Assembly (NCBI RefSeq): GCF_000717745.1
Contig: NZ_JOBH01000028.1
Span: forward strand, 1 to 53,592
Source: Streptomyces violens
GTDB taxonomy: Bacteria > Actinomycetota > Actinomycetes > Streptomycetales > Streptomycetaceae
Direction: 5' to 3'
Length of the DNA: 53,592 nt
Shown piece by piece: positions 44,904 to 53,236 of this stretch. The first letter of the stretch is position 1; each line of letters opens with the position of its first letter. The translations under genes were made by a program, and so were the position numbers. A model generated the notes under the pieces. That model was not told where the DNA came from, searched no databases, and saw nothing but the letters and a program-made list of their open reading frames with translations.

Positions 44904-46500
44904 AAGAGTCCTCTTCGGAGGTGGTTTTACAGGGGGTGGTGGGGATGACCCATCCGGCGCCAGGGGCGAGCCGGCGCGGCATGTAGTTCTCGGGCAGCTC
45001 ATCGGGGTGGGCCGGGGCGCGCAGTGTGCGCAGTTCTTCGGTGGCCGCCTTGCGGGTCATGGCGCCTTCGGCCTGGGCGGGTGCGGGGGCGGTGGCGGCC
45101 TTGAAGCGGCGGCGGCGCAGCCGCTCGGCGGCCCGCAGGTCCCGCCGCAGGCGCTGGGCGCGTTCGTTGCGTGCCTGGTAGACGGCGTTGATCTGGTCGG
45201 GGTCGGCCTGGTCGGACAGGTGGGCGGTGCCCAGGTGGCGGTGGGTATGCAGGTCGAAGACTTCGATGGTGTCCTCGTGGTGGGGCTGGTAGCGGATGCG
45301 GACGTCGGTTCCGGTGCGGCCGGTCATCCAGGGGCCGATGTAGTCGCGACCGCGCCAGCGGATGCCGTGGCCTTGGATCTTGCGGGTGGAGCGGTCGGCC
45401 TCGAGCAGGAAGGCGTGCAGGTCCTCGGGGGCGGCCTCCCGCAGGGGGGTGTCGTCCTCGTTCCACAGCTCCAGGGGGGTGAGGTTGCCGCGGGCGGTCA
45501 TGCGGTGTTCGGCGTTGCGGCGGCGCACCCACTGCCCGAACAGCTCGACGAAGGCTTCGAAGGTGAGTGGCGGGTCGTTCTCGCCCGCGTGGTGACGGGC
45601 ATCCAGGCGCTGGGCTCCGGTGTAGCGGGGCAGGGTGGAGAAGAACATGCTGGTGGCTGCGCGGTTGAGGTTTTCGATGCTGCCTTTGAGGTGCGGGGTG
45701 TAGGGGGGCAGGACGTAGACGTCGACGGCGAAGGCGCCGAGGGCTTCTTGGACGGCGCGGGCGAGGAAGTCGCGGCCGCGGTCGATGCGCAGCCGCTGGG
45801 GCAGGCCGCCGGCCGGTCCGTGGGTGTCATCACGCAGGATGGCCGAGCGCAGGGCGGCGAGGATGGACCCGCGGTGGGGGTAGTGCGGGGTGAGGGCCCA
45901 GCCCATGGTCATGGCGGTGGAGCAGTCGATGAACCAGGTCACCCAGGGCTTGAGGAGGCGGTCGCCGGCCAGCACCCAGACGGGTACCTGCTTGTGGTCG
46001 CCCTCCCACTCCTCGTTGCGGCAGACGGGCGAGCGGCGCAGGTGCGGGTCGTGGCCCCGGGAGGCCGGCAGGCCTTGGCGCAGGCCGGCGAGGTCGCCCG
46101 GGGCGAGGTCGCGGCGAATGGCGCGGTAGAGGGTGGCCAGGCTGGGTGCGGTGGTGTTGTTCTCTTCGGCTTCGGCGCGCAGTGCCTCGTGCAGGCGCTT
46201 GATGTTGCCTCGATGGTAAGCGAGTTGGACGCGGAGGTCTTCGGTGATCTCGAAGCGGGCGCGGCCGAGGCGTTCGGCGGTGCCGTTGGCTTTGGCGTCG
46301 GCCAGGCGCTTCCAAACGGTGCGGATGTGCAGGTCCAGGGTCTGGGCCACCAGCCGGACGTGGGCGGTGGTGAGCTCACCGCGGGCGTCCAGCGTCATCA
46401 GGTGGCGGATCGCCGGGGTGGTCAGCATCTGCCGCTCCCGGCGGCGTGTGGCGGCCTGGGGGTGGGCGGCCGACGCGCTGTCGGGTGGTTGCTCATCCAT
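44893..46500 (-). CDS. TnsB/Mu-like DDE transposase
   Basis: A 535-residue recombinase. N-terminal HTH-type helices (about 20-130) precede a DDE core: D in EGDHKQVPVW, D in LRIDRGRDF and E in SIENLNRA. A beta-barrel domain follows (RWRGRDYIGPWMTGRTG), then a basic tail. This is the TnsB/TniA/Mu A family that cuts and joins ends. The stop overlaps the ATPase start by 11 bases. ATPase genes directly downstream fit the Tn7/Tn5053 type. No transposon end repeats were recognised around it, so it may be a residual or domesticated module. Confidence 0.82.
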   Translation of the reverse strand: MDEQPPDSASAAHPQAATRRRERQMLTTPAIRHLMTLDARGELTTAHVRLVAQTLDLHIRTVWKRLADAKANGTAERLGRARFEITEDLRVQLAYHRGNIKRLHEALRAEAEENNTTAPSLATLYRAIRRDLAPGDLAGLRQGLPASRGHDPHLRRSPVCRNEEWEGDHKQVPVWVLAGDRLLKPWVTWFIDCSTAMTMGWALTPHYPHRGSILAALRSAILRDDTHGPAGGLPQRLRIDRGRDFLARAVQEALGAFAVDVYVLPPYTPHLKGSIENLNRAATSMFFSTLPRYTGAQRLDARHHAGENDPPLTFEAFVELFGQWVRRRNAEHRMTARGNLTPLELWNEDDTPLREAAPEDLHAFLLEADRSTRKIQGHGIRWRGRDYIGPWMTGRTGTDVRIRYQPHHEDTIEVFDLHTHRHLGTAHLSDQADPDQINAVYQARNERAQRLRRDLRAAERLRRRRFKAATAPAPAQAEGAMTRKAATEELRTLRAPAHPDELPENYMPRRLAPGAGWVIPTTPCKTTSEEDSYES

Positions 46501-46551
46501 GAGGGGGCTGCTCCTGAGAACAAGAAGGGCTGTGAGCGTGGGCCGGCCGCG

Positions 46552-47106
46552 TCAGATGGGCATGCCGATGTAGGAGCCGTACTCGTACTTGCGCCAGTCC
46601 GAGTCCAGGTCGCAGATGGTGTCCTCCCACGCCGCGGCCAAGCGCATCTGGTCCCCCACCGACCACGCGGCCACGATGGTGTTCCAGCGGTAGATGTTCT
46701 TGCGGCGCCACGGCACGACGCGCCGGTGGCACATCTGGACCTCGGTCTCATCGACGGGGTAGATCTCGATGCGGGTGCCGCCGCCTGCGTTCAGCGACCG
46801 GGTCAGGGCCGGCGCGACGTTGCGTCGCCGCAGCGTCTGGTAGGCGGTCTCCAGGCGGGCCTGCCGGTCCCGGCTGGGGGCGCGGGTCTGGGACAGCCAC
46901 GCGAGAAGCGTGCGGGCATCGGCGGTGATGCCTGCGTCCTCCATGGCCCGGTAGCCGGCCGCTGAGCGGGTGAGGTAGATCAGTGCGCGTCGGTGTTTCT
47001 CCTCCGGCGTCTTCCAGTGGTCGCCTGCGAAGACCCGTCTGTCCAGTGCGCTGGCCAGTGCCGTGGCGCCGTGTACGCCTTGCGCACCGTATTTGCCGAA
47101 GCCCAT
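46552..47106 (-). CDS. HTH-like protein upstream of the recombinase operon
   Basis: A 184-residue protein whose ATG at 47106 has GGAGG five bases upstream. A helix-turn-helix is likely in TARTLLAWLSQTRAPSRDRQAR, followed by beta sequence (GGGTRIEIYPVDET) and a helix with WEDTICDLDSDWRKYEYGS. Its general layout resembles that of the Tpg terminal protein (HTH then beta-rich), but the sequence does not match Tpg. It could regulate the recombinase genes. No family recognised. Confidence 0.55.
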   Translation of the reverse strand: MGFGKYGAQGVHGATALASALDRRVFAGDHWKTPEEKHRRALIYLTRSAAGYRAMEDAGITADARTLLAWLSQTRAPSRDRQARLETAYQTLRRRNVAPALTRSLNAGGGTRIEIYPVDETEVQMCHRRVVPWRRKNIYRWNTIVAAWSVGDQMRLAAAWEDTICDLDSDWRKYEYGSYIGMPI

Positions 47107-47709
47107 GGTCCTCCTTGGTTCGTCCGGCAGCCCGTGCGGCGTCATGGCAGGCACAGCGCGTGTGCCGACAGGGCCGGGGCTGACTGGGTTCCGTTCTTGT
47201 GGCGCTGCCCGAGAGGGGGAGCGCAGCACGGTCAGGCGGTCCGCCCCCGGGCTGCCCCGGTGAGGGCGGCGGCAAGAGGCGAAATGGCCTGCGCCTGGGC
47301 GGTGTTGCAGGCGGTGTCCGGCCAGATGCGCGGGACGCGGGTGGTGCGTCGAGCGATTCGAACGTAGGGCGCGACCGGCCCCTGCATGATCTTTCCGGTC
47401 ATTCGATCGTCGTGCACCGGCATGGATGCAACGCGTGTAGCGCCCGCCCAGTGACCGGGGCGGGGCCATTCACGAAGTGGTGTTCCAGCGCCGCCTGTTG
47501 AAGAGTCTTACCACGTCAGCGTGTGAGTCAGTCGAGGTGTTCTCGTGTCCGCCTGCCCTGCGGCGCGGCAGGGGCGGGGCACTGTAGGGGCAGGGTCTGA
47601 CAACGGGGGTGGCGCCACCTGAGAAGGGATGACGCAAAGTTTCGGCTACCCTCCAGTACCCTCTGCGACTGTCGGACGCGGTGTCGGCGGTGTGCGGCAC
47701 GATGCACGC
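47107..47709. other. Intergenic region with promoter of the nuclease gene
   Basis: Six hundred bases between divergent genes, with no gene seen. A 14-base motif ACGCAAAGTTTCGG lies at 47632-47645, and an identical copy lies at 322-335. Confidence 0.4.
47632..47645 (+). promoter_or_regulatory. 14-base motif shared with 322-335
   Basis: ACGCAAAGTTTCGG occurs here, 65 bases before the PD-(D/E)XK gene, and again about 240 bases before the decayed HNH-SAVED gene. Half AT in GC-rich DNA, so the match is unlikely by chance. Confidence 0.35.
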
Positions 47710-48741
47710 ATGAGCCTCACCTCCTGTCTCAAGGACCCCAATTCGGCGATGTCCCGATTCCTGGCCGAGCATCTGCCCTTAGCCGAGGACGTGTTGAGTG
47801 ACTACCGTGCGCGTCTGGCGCGCTATGCCGCGCCGGTGAAGCCGGTGGCTGGTGCGGGGCAGCGTCCGGAGTACCGGATGCTGGGCCACACCATTGATCA
47901 CCGGCTGAGGATCAGTCTCGGAGCACCCACCGGCGCACCGATCAGCGAGGGCGTGGTGCGGGCGGTCCTCGATGATGACGGGTGGCCCAGTCGCGAGGTC
48001 ATCGACACGGTGCAGGCCGCGGGCGCGGTGCTGCTGGAAGAGCTGCGCACGTACGAGAGCGAGGACGGTCAGCCGTTGGCTCTTAAGGACGAGGCCGAGG
48101 ATCGTCTCATTCGGCTGTGCCACCTCGCCTCCAGCTACGAGGCGATCTTCCGCCACGCGGGCTGGGTACGCGGCAACACCCTGGGCCTGACCCCGCCCGG
48201 CGCCTCCCTGGAGGACATGGTCGGTGCCGTGCCGTCCTACATCGTCGACGACATTCGCCGGCAGATGGAACTGGCGGCGCAGCCCGGCCCGTTCGAGCGT
48301 CTGCGAAAGCTGGCTGCGCCGGAGCGGGTCTGCGGACCGGTCTTCGAGGGCAGCCTGCACGTGGGCGGAGCTGACGCCGACTTCGTCCTGGCCGGAGCGC
48401 TGGTGGACTGCAAGGCCACCATCCGCCCCGAGCGCCTCGGTCGCGCCGAGCTCTACCAGTTGGCCGGCTACCTTCTGCTGGATTACAGCGACAGCTACGG
48501 CATCGGCACCGTGGGGCTCTATCTCTCGCGCCAGGGCGCTCTCATCGACTGGAGCGTCGCGGACTTCCTCGGCCTGATGGGTGCGCAGATGCACTTGCCG
48601 GACCTGCGGGCCGCCTGCCAGTACGCCTTGACCGACGGCGCCACCGGCACTCCTCCCCCGCCTCCGCACCAGCGCAAGCCCCTCCCCCGCCCACGCAACG
48701 CACCTCCTTCCCAGGGCTCCCTCTTCGACGACCTGCACTGA
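47710..48741 (+). CDS. PD-(D/E)XK-like nuclease of unknown role
   Basis: A 343-residue protein, no strong ribosome site before the ATG. Residues about 215-250 carry a D (ADADFVLAGAL), then VDCKAT with D-x-K at about 232-234, and a Gln in ELYQLAGYLLLDYS. This is the core of the PD-(D/E)XK fold. The N-terminal 200 residues are helical with no named motif. The end is Pro-rich. A stand-alone nuclease in such a location could be a restriction or defence protein; the sequence alone does not show that. Confidence 0.6.
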   Translation: MSLTSCLKDPNSAMSRFLAEHLPLAEDVLSDYRARLARYAAPVKPVAGAGQRPEYRMLGHTIDHRLRISLGAPTGAPISEGVVRAVLDDDGWPSREVIDTVQAAGAVLLEELRTYESEDGQPLALKDEAEDRLIRLCHLASSYEAIFRHAGWVRGNTLGLTPPGASLEDMVGAVPSYIVDDIRRQMELAAQPGPFERLRKLAAPERVCGPVFEGSLHVGGADADFVLAGALVDCKATIRPERLGRAELYQLAGYLLLDYSDSYGIGTVGLYLSRQGALIDWSVADFLGLMGAQMHLPDLRAACQYALTDGATGTPPPPPHQRKPLPRPRNAPPSQGSLFDDLH

Positions 48742-49022
48742 CACCGCAGCGGCCTCATGCGCGCCGCCGCTCCTGTCCGGGTTGCGGCAACGTTTTCGCA
48801 ACCGGCCGCTGCACTCCACTGCCGCAGCCTCACGACACCGTGCGCCACGCCTCCGCGCGTGACGTTGCCATGGCCCAACGCCCGTCCGCGACCCCGCGGC
48901 GCCGCACCGGCCCGCGGTCGGACGGGCCGCGGGTTACGGGCAGCGGCCTGGCCTTACGGCCGGCGGGTAGGAGAGGAAGTCCTACCGCGGGCGAGCGGTG
49001 AGAACGTCTCCCGCCGGAGACT

Positions 49023-49154
49023 TCAGCGCGAGGCCAGCCACACGAGCACGCCGGTCGTGACGGCGCTGCCGGCTGCGTAGGCGGCGCCGCGCAGCATTGC
49101 GAAGCCTGCGGCACGCAGCATGCGGCGGCCGGTGTGGGACAGAGGTCGTGGCAT
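49023..49154 (-). CDS. Small membrane peptide, 43 residues
   Basis: The ATG at 49154 has AGGAGG 5 bases upstream, one of the best sites in the window. The peptide is basic then hydrophobic (FAMLRGAAYAAGSAV, GVLVWLASR). One membrane span is likely. Unknown function. It resembles in size and layout two other small peptides here (28059, 34502). Confidence 0.55.
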   Translation of the reverse strand: MPRPLSHTGRRMLRAAGFAMLRGAAYAAGSAVTTGVLVWLASR

Positions 49155-49292
49155 GGGTCCTCCTGGTGAGGGGCAGTTGACAGCGCGTCGCTCCCGAGCC
49201 GTTGGCGGGGCGTCGGTCGCGTGCCCCAGTAGGCCATCCCGGGTCCCGGCAACCAGGCGGTGAAATCGCGGGGTTCTAATTAAGGTGGCCTT

Positions 49293-50450
49293 GTGGCGTG
49301 GAAGGAGCCGAGTGCGGCTGAGGGGGCGCTGTCGGACCTGCTGTCGGCCCGGGGCCTGGACGTGAGCTGGGCCAAGATCCGGCGCTGGCGTGAGTTCGGG
49401 GCCCTTCCCTGGCAGCCCGCGCGCGGGCTGGGCAGGGGCGCCGGTTCGGTGTCGGGGCTCACGCCTGATTCGGCTGTGGCGGCCGAGGCTCTGGCCTTGG
49501 TCACGACGGGGAAGAAGCGTCTTGAGAAGGCTGTCCTGCAGGTGTTCACCGTGCATCCCCGGTGTGCCGAGGCCTTCGTTGCCACCTGGGTCCCGCTTCC
49601 TGAACGCGGAGTCCAGAAGGCATTGCTGTGGTACGTGAGCCAGGACCGCGGCAGTGCCGTAGCCTTCGCTGAGCGGGCGGCCGAAGGCGCGGGGGACGAT
49701 CCCGACCGACGGGCGGAGGCCGCACTCGCCGCTGCACACGCCTATTTCCTGAGGCGGCATCACCGGGTGAGGCGCCGCACGGATGGTCGCCGTGATCCCT
49801 CTGATCCGCACAGTCGTGCCGACGCACGTGGACTGGCAATGTTCGCGGCAGCCGCAGTCTCAAGTGCGGAAGAGCTCGGCGTGGATGTGCTGATGGCGTC
49901 CCTCCAAAACTCATACGGGACAGAAGAAGACGCACTTTTCTCCGCACAGGCATTCGCTGAGATGACGGCCGCGGCCGTGCAGGACGAGCGTCTCGGTGAC
50001 GGGTGGGCCCTGCCGGCCTGGGGGCTCACCGCCGCCAGAGCCAGCCGGCTGAACGAGGTGGATTTCGACACCCTCTGCACAGTGCGCGACGTGCTCGCCG
50101 TGTTGGTGGAGTCTGCGCTACCTCTGCGCCTGGCCTCTCGCACCGGGCTGCAGGACCCCGCACTGCAGCATGTCGAACGGGCCCGGGCAAAAAGCCCGCG
50201 CTTGCGCGACTACCTGGACTGCGCTGCTTCCATCAGCCGTCGCCCTCCGGCCGAGGCCTGGAAGGTGTTCATTCCCTTGCTGATCGCCGTCTGCACCGAG
50301 CCCGGAAGGCTGGAGGCCTTCCAGGGTGAGGTGACCGCCCTGGATCCGGCCCTCGATGATGTCCAAGCCCTGGGACGGCGCGCACTCGCCCGTCTCGCGC
50401 CGACGTCGGCGGACGCGGGCCCGGATTGTGCACCCAGCTCTGAGCGGTAA
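49293..50450 (+). CDS. Hypothetical protein, helical
   Basis: A 385-residue, almost entirely helical protein from the GTG at 49293. It starts with an HTH-like GLDVSWAKIRRWREFGALP, suggesting DNA binding. Later segments are amphipathic helices of TPR-like length without a clear repeat. Acidic regulator-type proteins of this layout occur in Streptomyces. Function unknown. It is followed by a strong terminator hairpin about 95 bases after the stop. Confidence 0.6.
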   Translation: MAWKEPSAAEGALSDLLSARGLDVSWAKIRRWREFGALPWQPARGLGRGAGSVSGLTPDSAVAAEALALVTTGKKRLEKAVLQVFTVHPRCAEAFVATWVPLPERGVQKALLWYVSQDRGSAVAFAERAAEGAGDDPDRRAEAALAAAHAYFLRRHHRVRRRTDGRRDPSDPHSRADARGLAMFAAAAVSSAEELGVDVLMASLQNSYGTEEDALFSAQAFAEMTAAAVQDERLGDGWALPAWGLTAARASRLNEVDFDTLCTVRDVLAVLVESALPLRLASRTGLQDPALQHVERARAKSPRLRDYLDCAASISRRPPAEAWKVFIPLLIAVCTEPGRLEAFQGEVTALDPALDDVQALGRRALARLAPTSADAGPDCAPSSER

Positions 50451-50544
50451 TCGTCTGCGCCCGTTGGACGCGAGCTGGGCAGGCAGCAGTCCCGCACATG
50501 CGTGGCGGGACACGTACAGGGCCTGCCACGAGGTCGCCCCTATT

Positions 50545-50586
50545 CCCGCCGCGGCCGGCGGCCCGGTGGGCGCCGGCCGCGGCGGG
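50545..50586. terminator. Perfect 16-bp hairpin
   Basis: The 16 bases at 50545-50560 pair perfectly with 50571-50586 around a 10-base loop. It lies 95 bases after the preceding gene and is a probable terminator. Confidence 0.6.
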
Positions 50587-50968
50587 AGGGGGTGCCTCGG
50601 CCGGCGTCGGCGCCTGGGGCGTTCGCGTACCCGGTACCAGTCCAGCGCCGCCCGGCGCGCCGTGTCGACGGGGGCGCCGGGCCCTGGACTCCGCCACGCC
50701 GCCCACCGAACACAGCCACGGCCCGGCTGTCGACGCACTCCCCGGCCGCCCGGGCGCGGCCGGCGGCAGGCCAGGCAGCCTGGGGAGGTTTCAGGCATCT
50801 GTCATGATTGTCCGATGAGAGCGAAAGGGTGCCGGTGATCGCGCCGCCCGACAGGGGAGGCCATGGCCTGCGGCCCGATGCTCCGGTCTTGCGGCTCGGG
50901 GCGTCTGTGCGCTTCCGCCGTGCCCGCGGTGAGTGTCTGTGTCGTTGACCTGAATGTTGAGGATCCCG
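50587..50968. other. Non-coding stretch
   Basis: About 380 very GC-rich bases with minor inverted repeats but no supported gene. The promoter of the next gene should lie near its end. Confidence 0.4.
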
Positions 50969-51766
50969 ATGGCCAATGATCGCAACGAGACGGCAGATGC
51001 CAGGCACCGCGCTCGTCTCGAGGCGTTTGTCGTGCGCGCCCGCCGTATCGAAGCTCACTCTCTGGTGCAGGACCGCGAGGCGTTGCGGAGTCTGGCGAAC
51101 AGCGAGTGGAGCATCGTCTCCGACAGTCAGCAGATCACTGTTCGGCAGGAACTGCCTCCCGAAGAAGTCGTGGAGTCCGCGGCGGCACGCGTCCGGCCGC
51201 TGCTGCTCAAAGGGGAGCAGTGTCATTACGACAAGGCGCTGACGGCTATCGCGTACTTCGTCCGCGAGGGCACCGTCCCAGCTCAGATGAAGGCGCTGCG
51301 GGCCCAGTGGAGGCGACGCGTCGAGGAGACTGATGCCGAGGCAGACGGCGGCTACCAGGTGACGGTGCACGACCCGGCGACAGGCCGGCGGGGGGAGATG
51401 AATGACATCTCCCTCGCGCACGCGTGGATCTACGGAGACGTTGTCCACCACGACGCCGGCAGACGCGCAGGGGCGGACCCCTTCGGGCTCCAGGAGCGGT
51501 TCCGGGCGGCCGTGCCGCTGATCGCATGGACCACCCTCGCCACGATCGAGCTGCTGGACAGCATCCGCGCGCTGCACGCGGCGCAGAGGTTGGAGCTCAG
51601 CCCCGCGGCGCTGGACCAGCCCGTGGTCCTTAAGGAGACCACCTTCGCCCAAGAGGCGAAGGTGTACACGGCTCCGGTGGGAACGCCACCCCCCGCCGAC
51701 GCCGCGGCGCCCTTCCCCGAAGGCTGGAGCGAACTGGTCGGGCCGGACAGGCCGACGCCGCCCTAG
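50969..51766 (+). CDS. Hypothetical protein
   Basis: A 265-residue protein from the ATG at 50969, chosen over one at 50954 because GAGG lies seven bases before it. It is charged and helical at the start (RARLEAFVVRARRIEAHSLV), then mixed, with a beta-rich patch around GYQVTVHDPATGRRGEM. The end is Pro-rich. No family recognised. Confidence 0.6.
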   Translation: MANDRNETADARHRARLEAFVVRARRIEAHSLVQDREALRSLANSEWSIVSDSQQITVRQELPPEEVVESAAARVRPLLLKGEQCHYDKALTAIAYFVREGTVPAQMKALRAQWRRRVEETDAEADGGYQVTVHDPATGRRGEMNDISLAHAWIYGDVVHHDAGRRAGADPFGLQERFRAAVPLIAWTTLATIELLDSIRALHAAQRLELSPAALDQPVVLKETTFAQEAKVYTAPVGTPPPADAAAPFPEGWSELVGPDRPTPP

Positions 51767-51855
51767 CCGGCGGCACGGCCGGCCGGGCACCGACACCGGC
51801 CACGAGCCGCTCCGCCTTCGCCCGCTTGAGGTCGTGGCGGCGTGGAAGCCGCATT

Positions 51856-53073
51856 TCACTCCTCCAGCAGCGCCCGTTCCAGGTCCCGCCAGGACGGGAC
51901 GGGCGAGGCGGCAGGGCGGACGACGGTGAGCAGGCGGCCGTCCAGGCAGGCGTCGAAGTGGCCCTCGGCGCGGGCCAGGCGATCGCGCACTGCGGCCTGC
52001 CGTGGCGGCTGCTCGGCGAGGACGCCCAGGAGGACCGCGTGCCGGGCCGGGCCCGCAGCGTCCGCCGCCGCCCAGGTTCCTCGGACGAGAATGCCGGCCA
52101 GCGCGGCCCCGTCACCCGCGGGAGCCGTCTCGTAGAGCCACTCCATCACGCCCGCGGCCTGCTGTTGCGGCGAGCCTGGAGGAATCGGGGCACCGCCCTC
52201 GTGCGTCTGGTAGACCTCGGAGAAGATGTTGAGTGCCGTCCGCAACTCGCGCGGACCATCATCCGATGCTTGTCCGACGTAAGCGATGCGCTCCTCTGCC
52301 GCCCCCGGATCCTGTGGTGCGCGCCGTCGTGCCGCCCGTTGCTCACGCGGCTCGTGCAAAGGGAACCGCGTCGCCGGTCCTTCCTGTGCGTGCTCCCTCA
52401 TCCACTGGGCATCCAGCGCACCGTTCCACGGGCCGCCTTCGGGCAGGAAGATGTCGACCGCGATGCCGGAGGGGCCGATCCACACCCAGCTCATGAAGTA
52501 GGTGTGGTCACGGTGCGCGGCGGACCAAGAGGCCAGTTCGCGCAGCCGCTGCTTCTGGCCGGCAAGCAGCCGTTCGGGCAGCAGCTGCGCGGCACGGCGG
52601 TGTCTGCCGCGAGCCTCACCGGCCACGGGGCCCGCGGGCAGGTGGAACAGCAGGTCGGGGCGGACTCCGGTCGGCCGGTAGTGGCCGAGCAGGTGTTTGG
52701 GCAGCGCGTCGAAGTTGTGGAGGTCGTGCGCTCCGTCCTTCCAGGCGAACAGGGACTCCCCCGCCGCCGTCAGCATTCCCAGCCCCGAGCCCTCGTTGAC
52801 GAAGCTGCGTATGTGCCGGGAGCTGGCCTCGAACGCTTGGTGGTCAACGAGAAGCGGACTGCCGCCGTCTGGCGCGTGAAGATAGCTGGCCATCAAGCGC
52901 ACCTCGGACCGTCGGGTCCAGTAGCTGAGCGTGCGGTGCGGGTCGCAGGCCATGGCGTTGATGTGGAGCAGGCGGGCAAGCGAGACCGGCAGGGCGCCCT
53001 CCCCGATCGACTGAGCCCTTACCGTCTGCGTCTCCACCGAGAATCGCCATACCCGAGCCCGCACGGTGTTCAC
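51856..53073 (-). CDS. Hypothetical protein, possible restriction-like fold
   Basis: A 405-residue protein. Around residues 135-160 RPDLLFHLPAGPVAGEARGR has the PD...E-x-R/K spacing of a restriction-type nuclease core, but this is weak. A hydrophobic-aromatic segment (HTYFMSWVWIGPSGIAVDIF) follows. It resembles conserved actinobacterial hypothetical proteins. No ribosome site decides the start. Confidence 0.55.
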   Translation of the reverse strand: MNTVRARVWRFSVETQTVRAQSIGEGALPVSLARLLHINAMACDPHRTLSYWTRRSEVRLMASYLHAPDGGSPLLVDHQAFEASSRHIRSFVNEGSGLGMLTAAGESLFAWKDGAHDLHNFDALPKHLLGHYRPTGVRPDLLFHLPAGPVAGEARGRHRRAAQLLPERLLAGQKQRLRELASWSAAHRDHTYFMSWVWIGPSGIAVDIFLPEGGPWNGALDAQWMREHAQEGPATRFPLHEPREQRAARRRAPQDPGAAEERIAYVGQASDDGPRELRTALNIFSEVYQTHEGGAPIPPGSPQQQAAGVMEWLYETAPAGDGAALAGILVRGTWAAADAAGPARHAVLLGVLAEQPPRQAAVRDRLARAEGHFDACLDGRLLTVVRPAASPVPSWRDLERALLEE

Positions 53074-53158
53074 TGCTCCAACTCCCTTACCTCACACGAG
53101 GCATGCTGCTCATCAGCTGCCTAGCTCATCATGCTCGCAGGTCGCACTGACAACGTGG

Positions 53159-53236
53159 ATGCCCGATGAGGGAGCGCTGCGGGACCTGGACGAGCTCAAG
53201 GAAGAGATGCGTCTGCAGGGCACCGAACCCTCTTGA
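53159..53236 (+). pseudogene. Short coding remnant
   Basis: An ATG-started 25-codon frame with Streptomyces-like codon use, giving a helical charged peptide (LRDLDELKEEMRLQGTEPS). Upstream codons in frame are plausible without a ribosome site. Probably the end of a lost gene. Confidence 0.3.

Noticed and set aside
41832..47709. Complete transposon with terminal inverted repeats
   Set aside because: I could not find matching end repeats or a target duplication flanking the recombinase operon.
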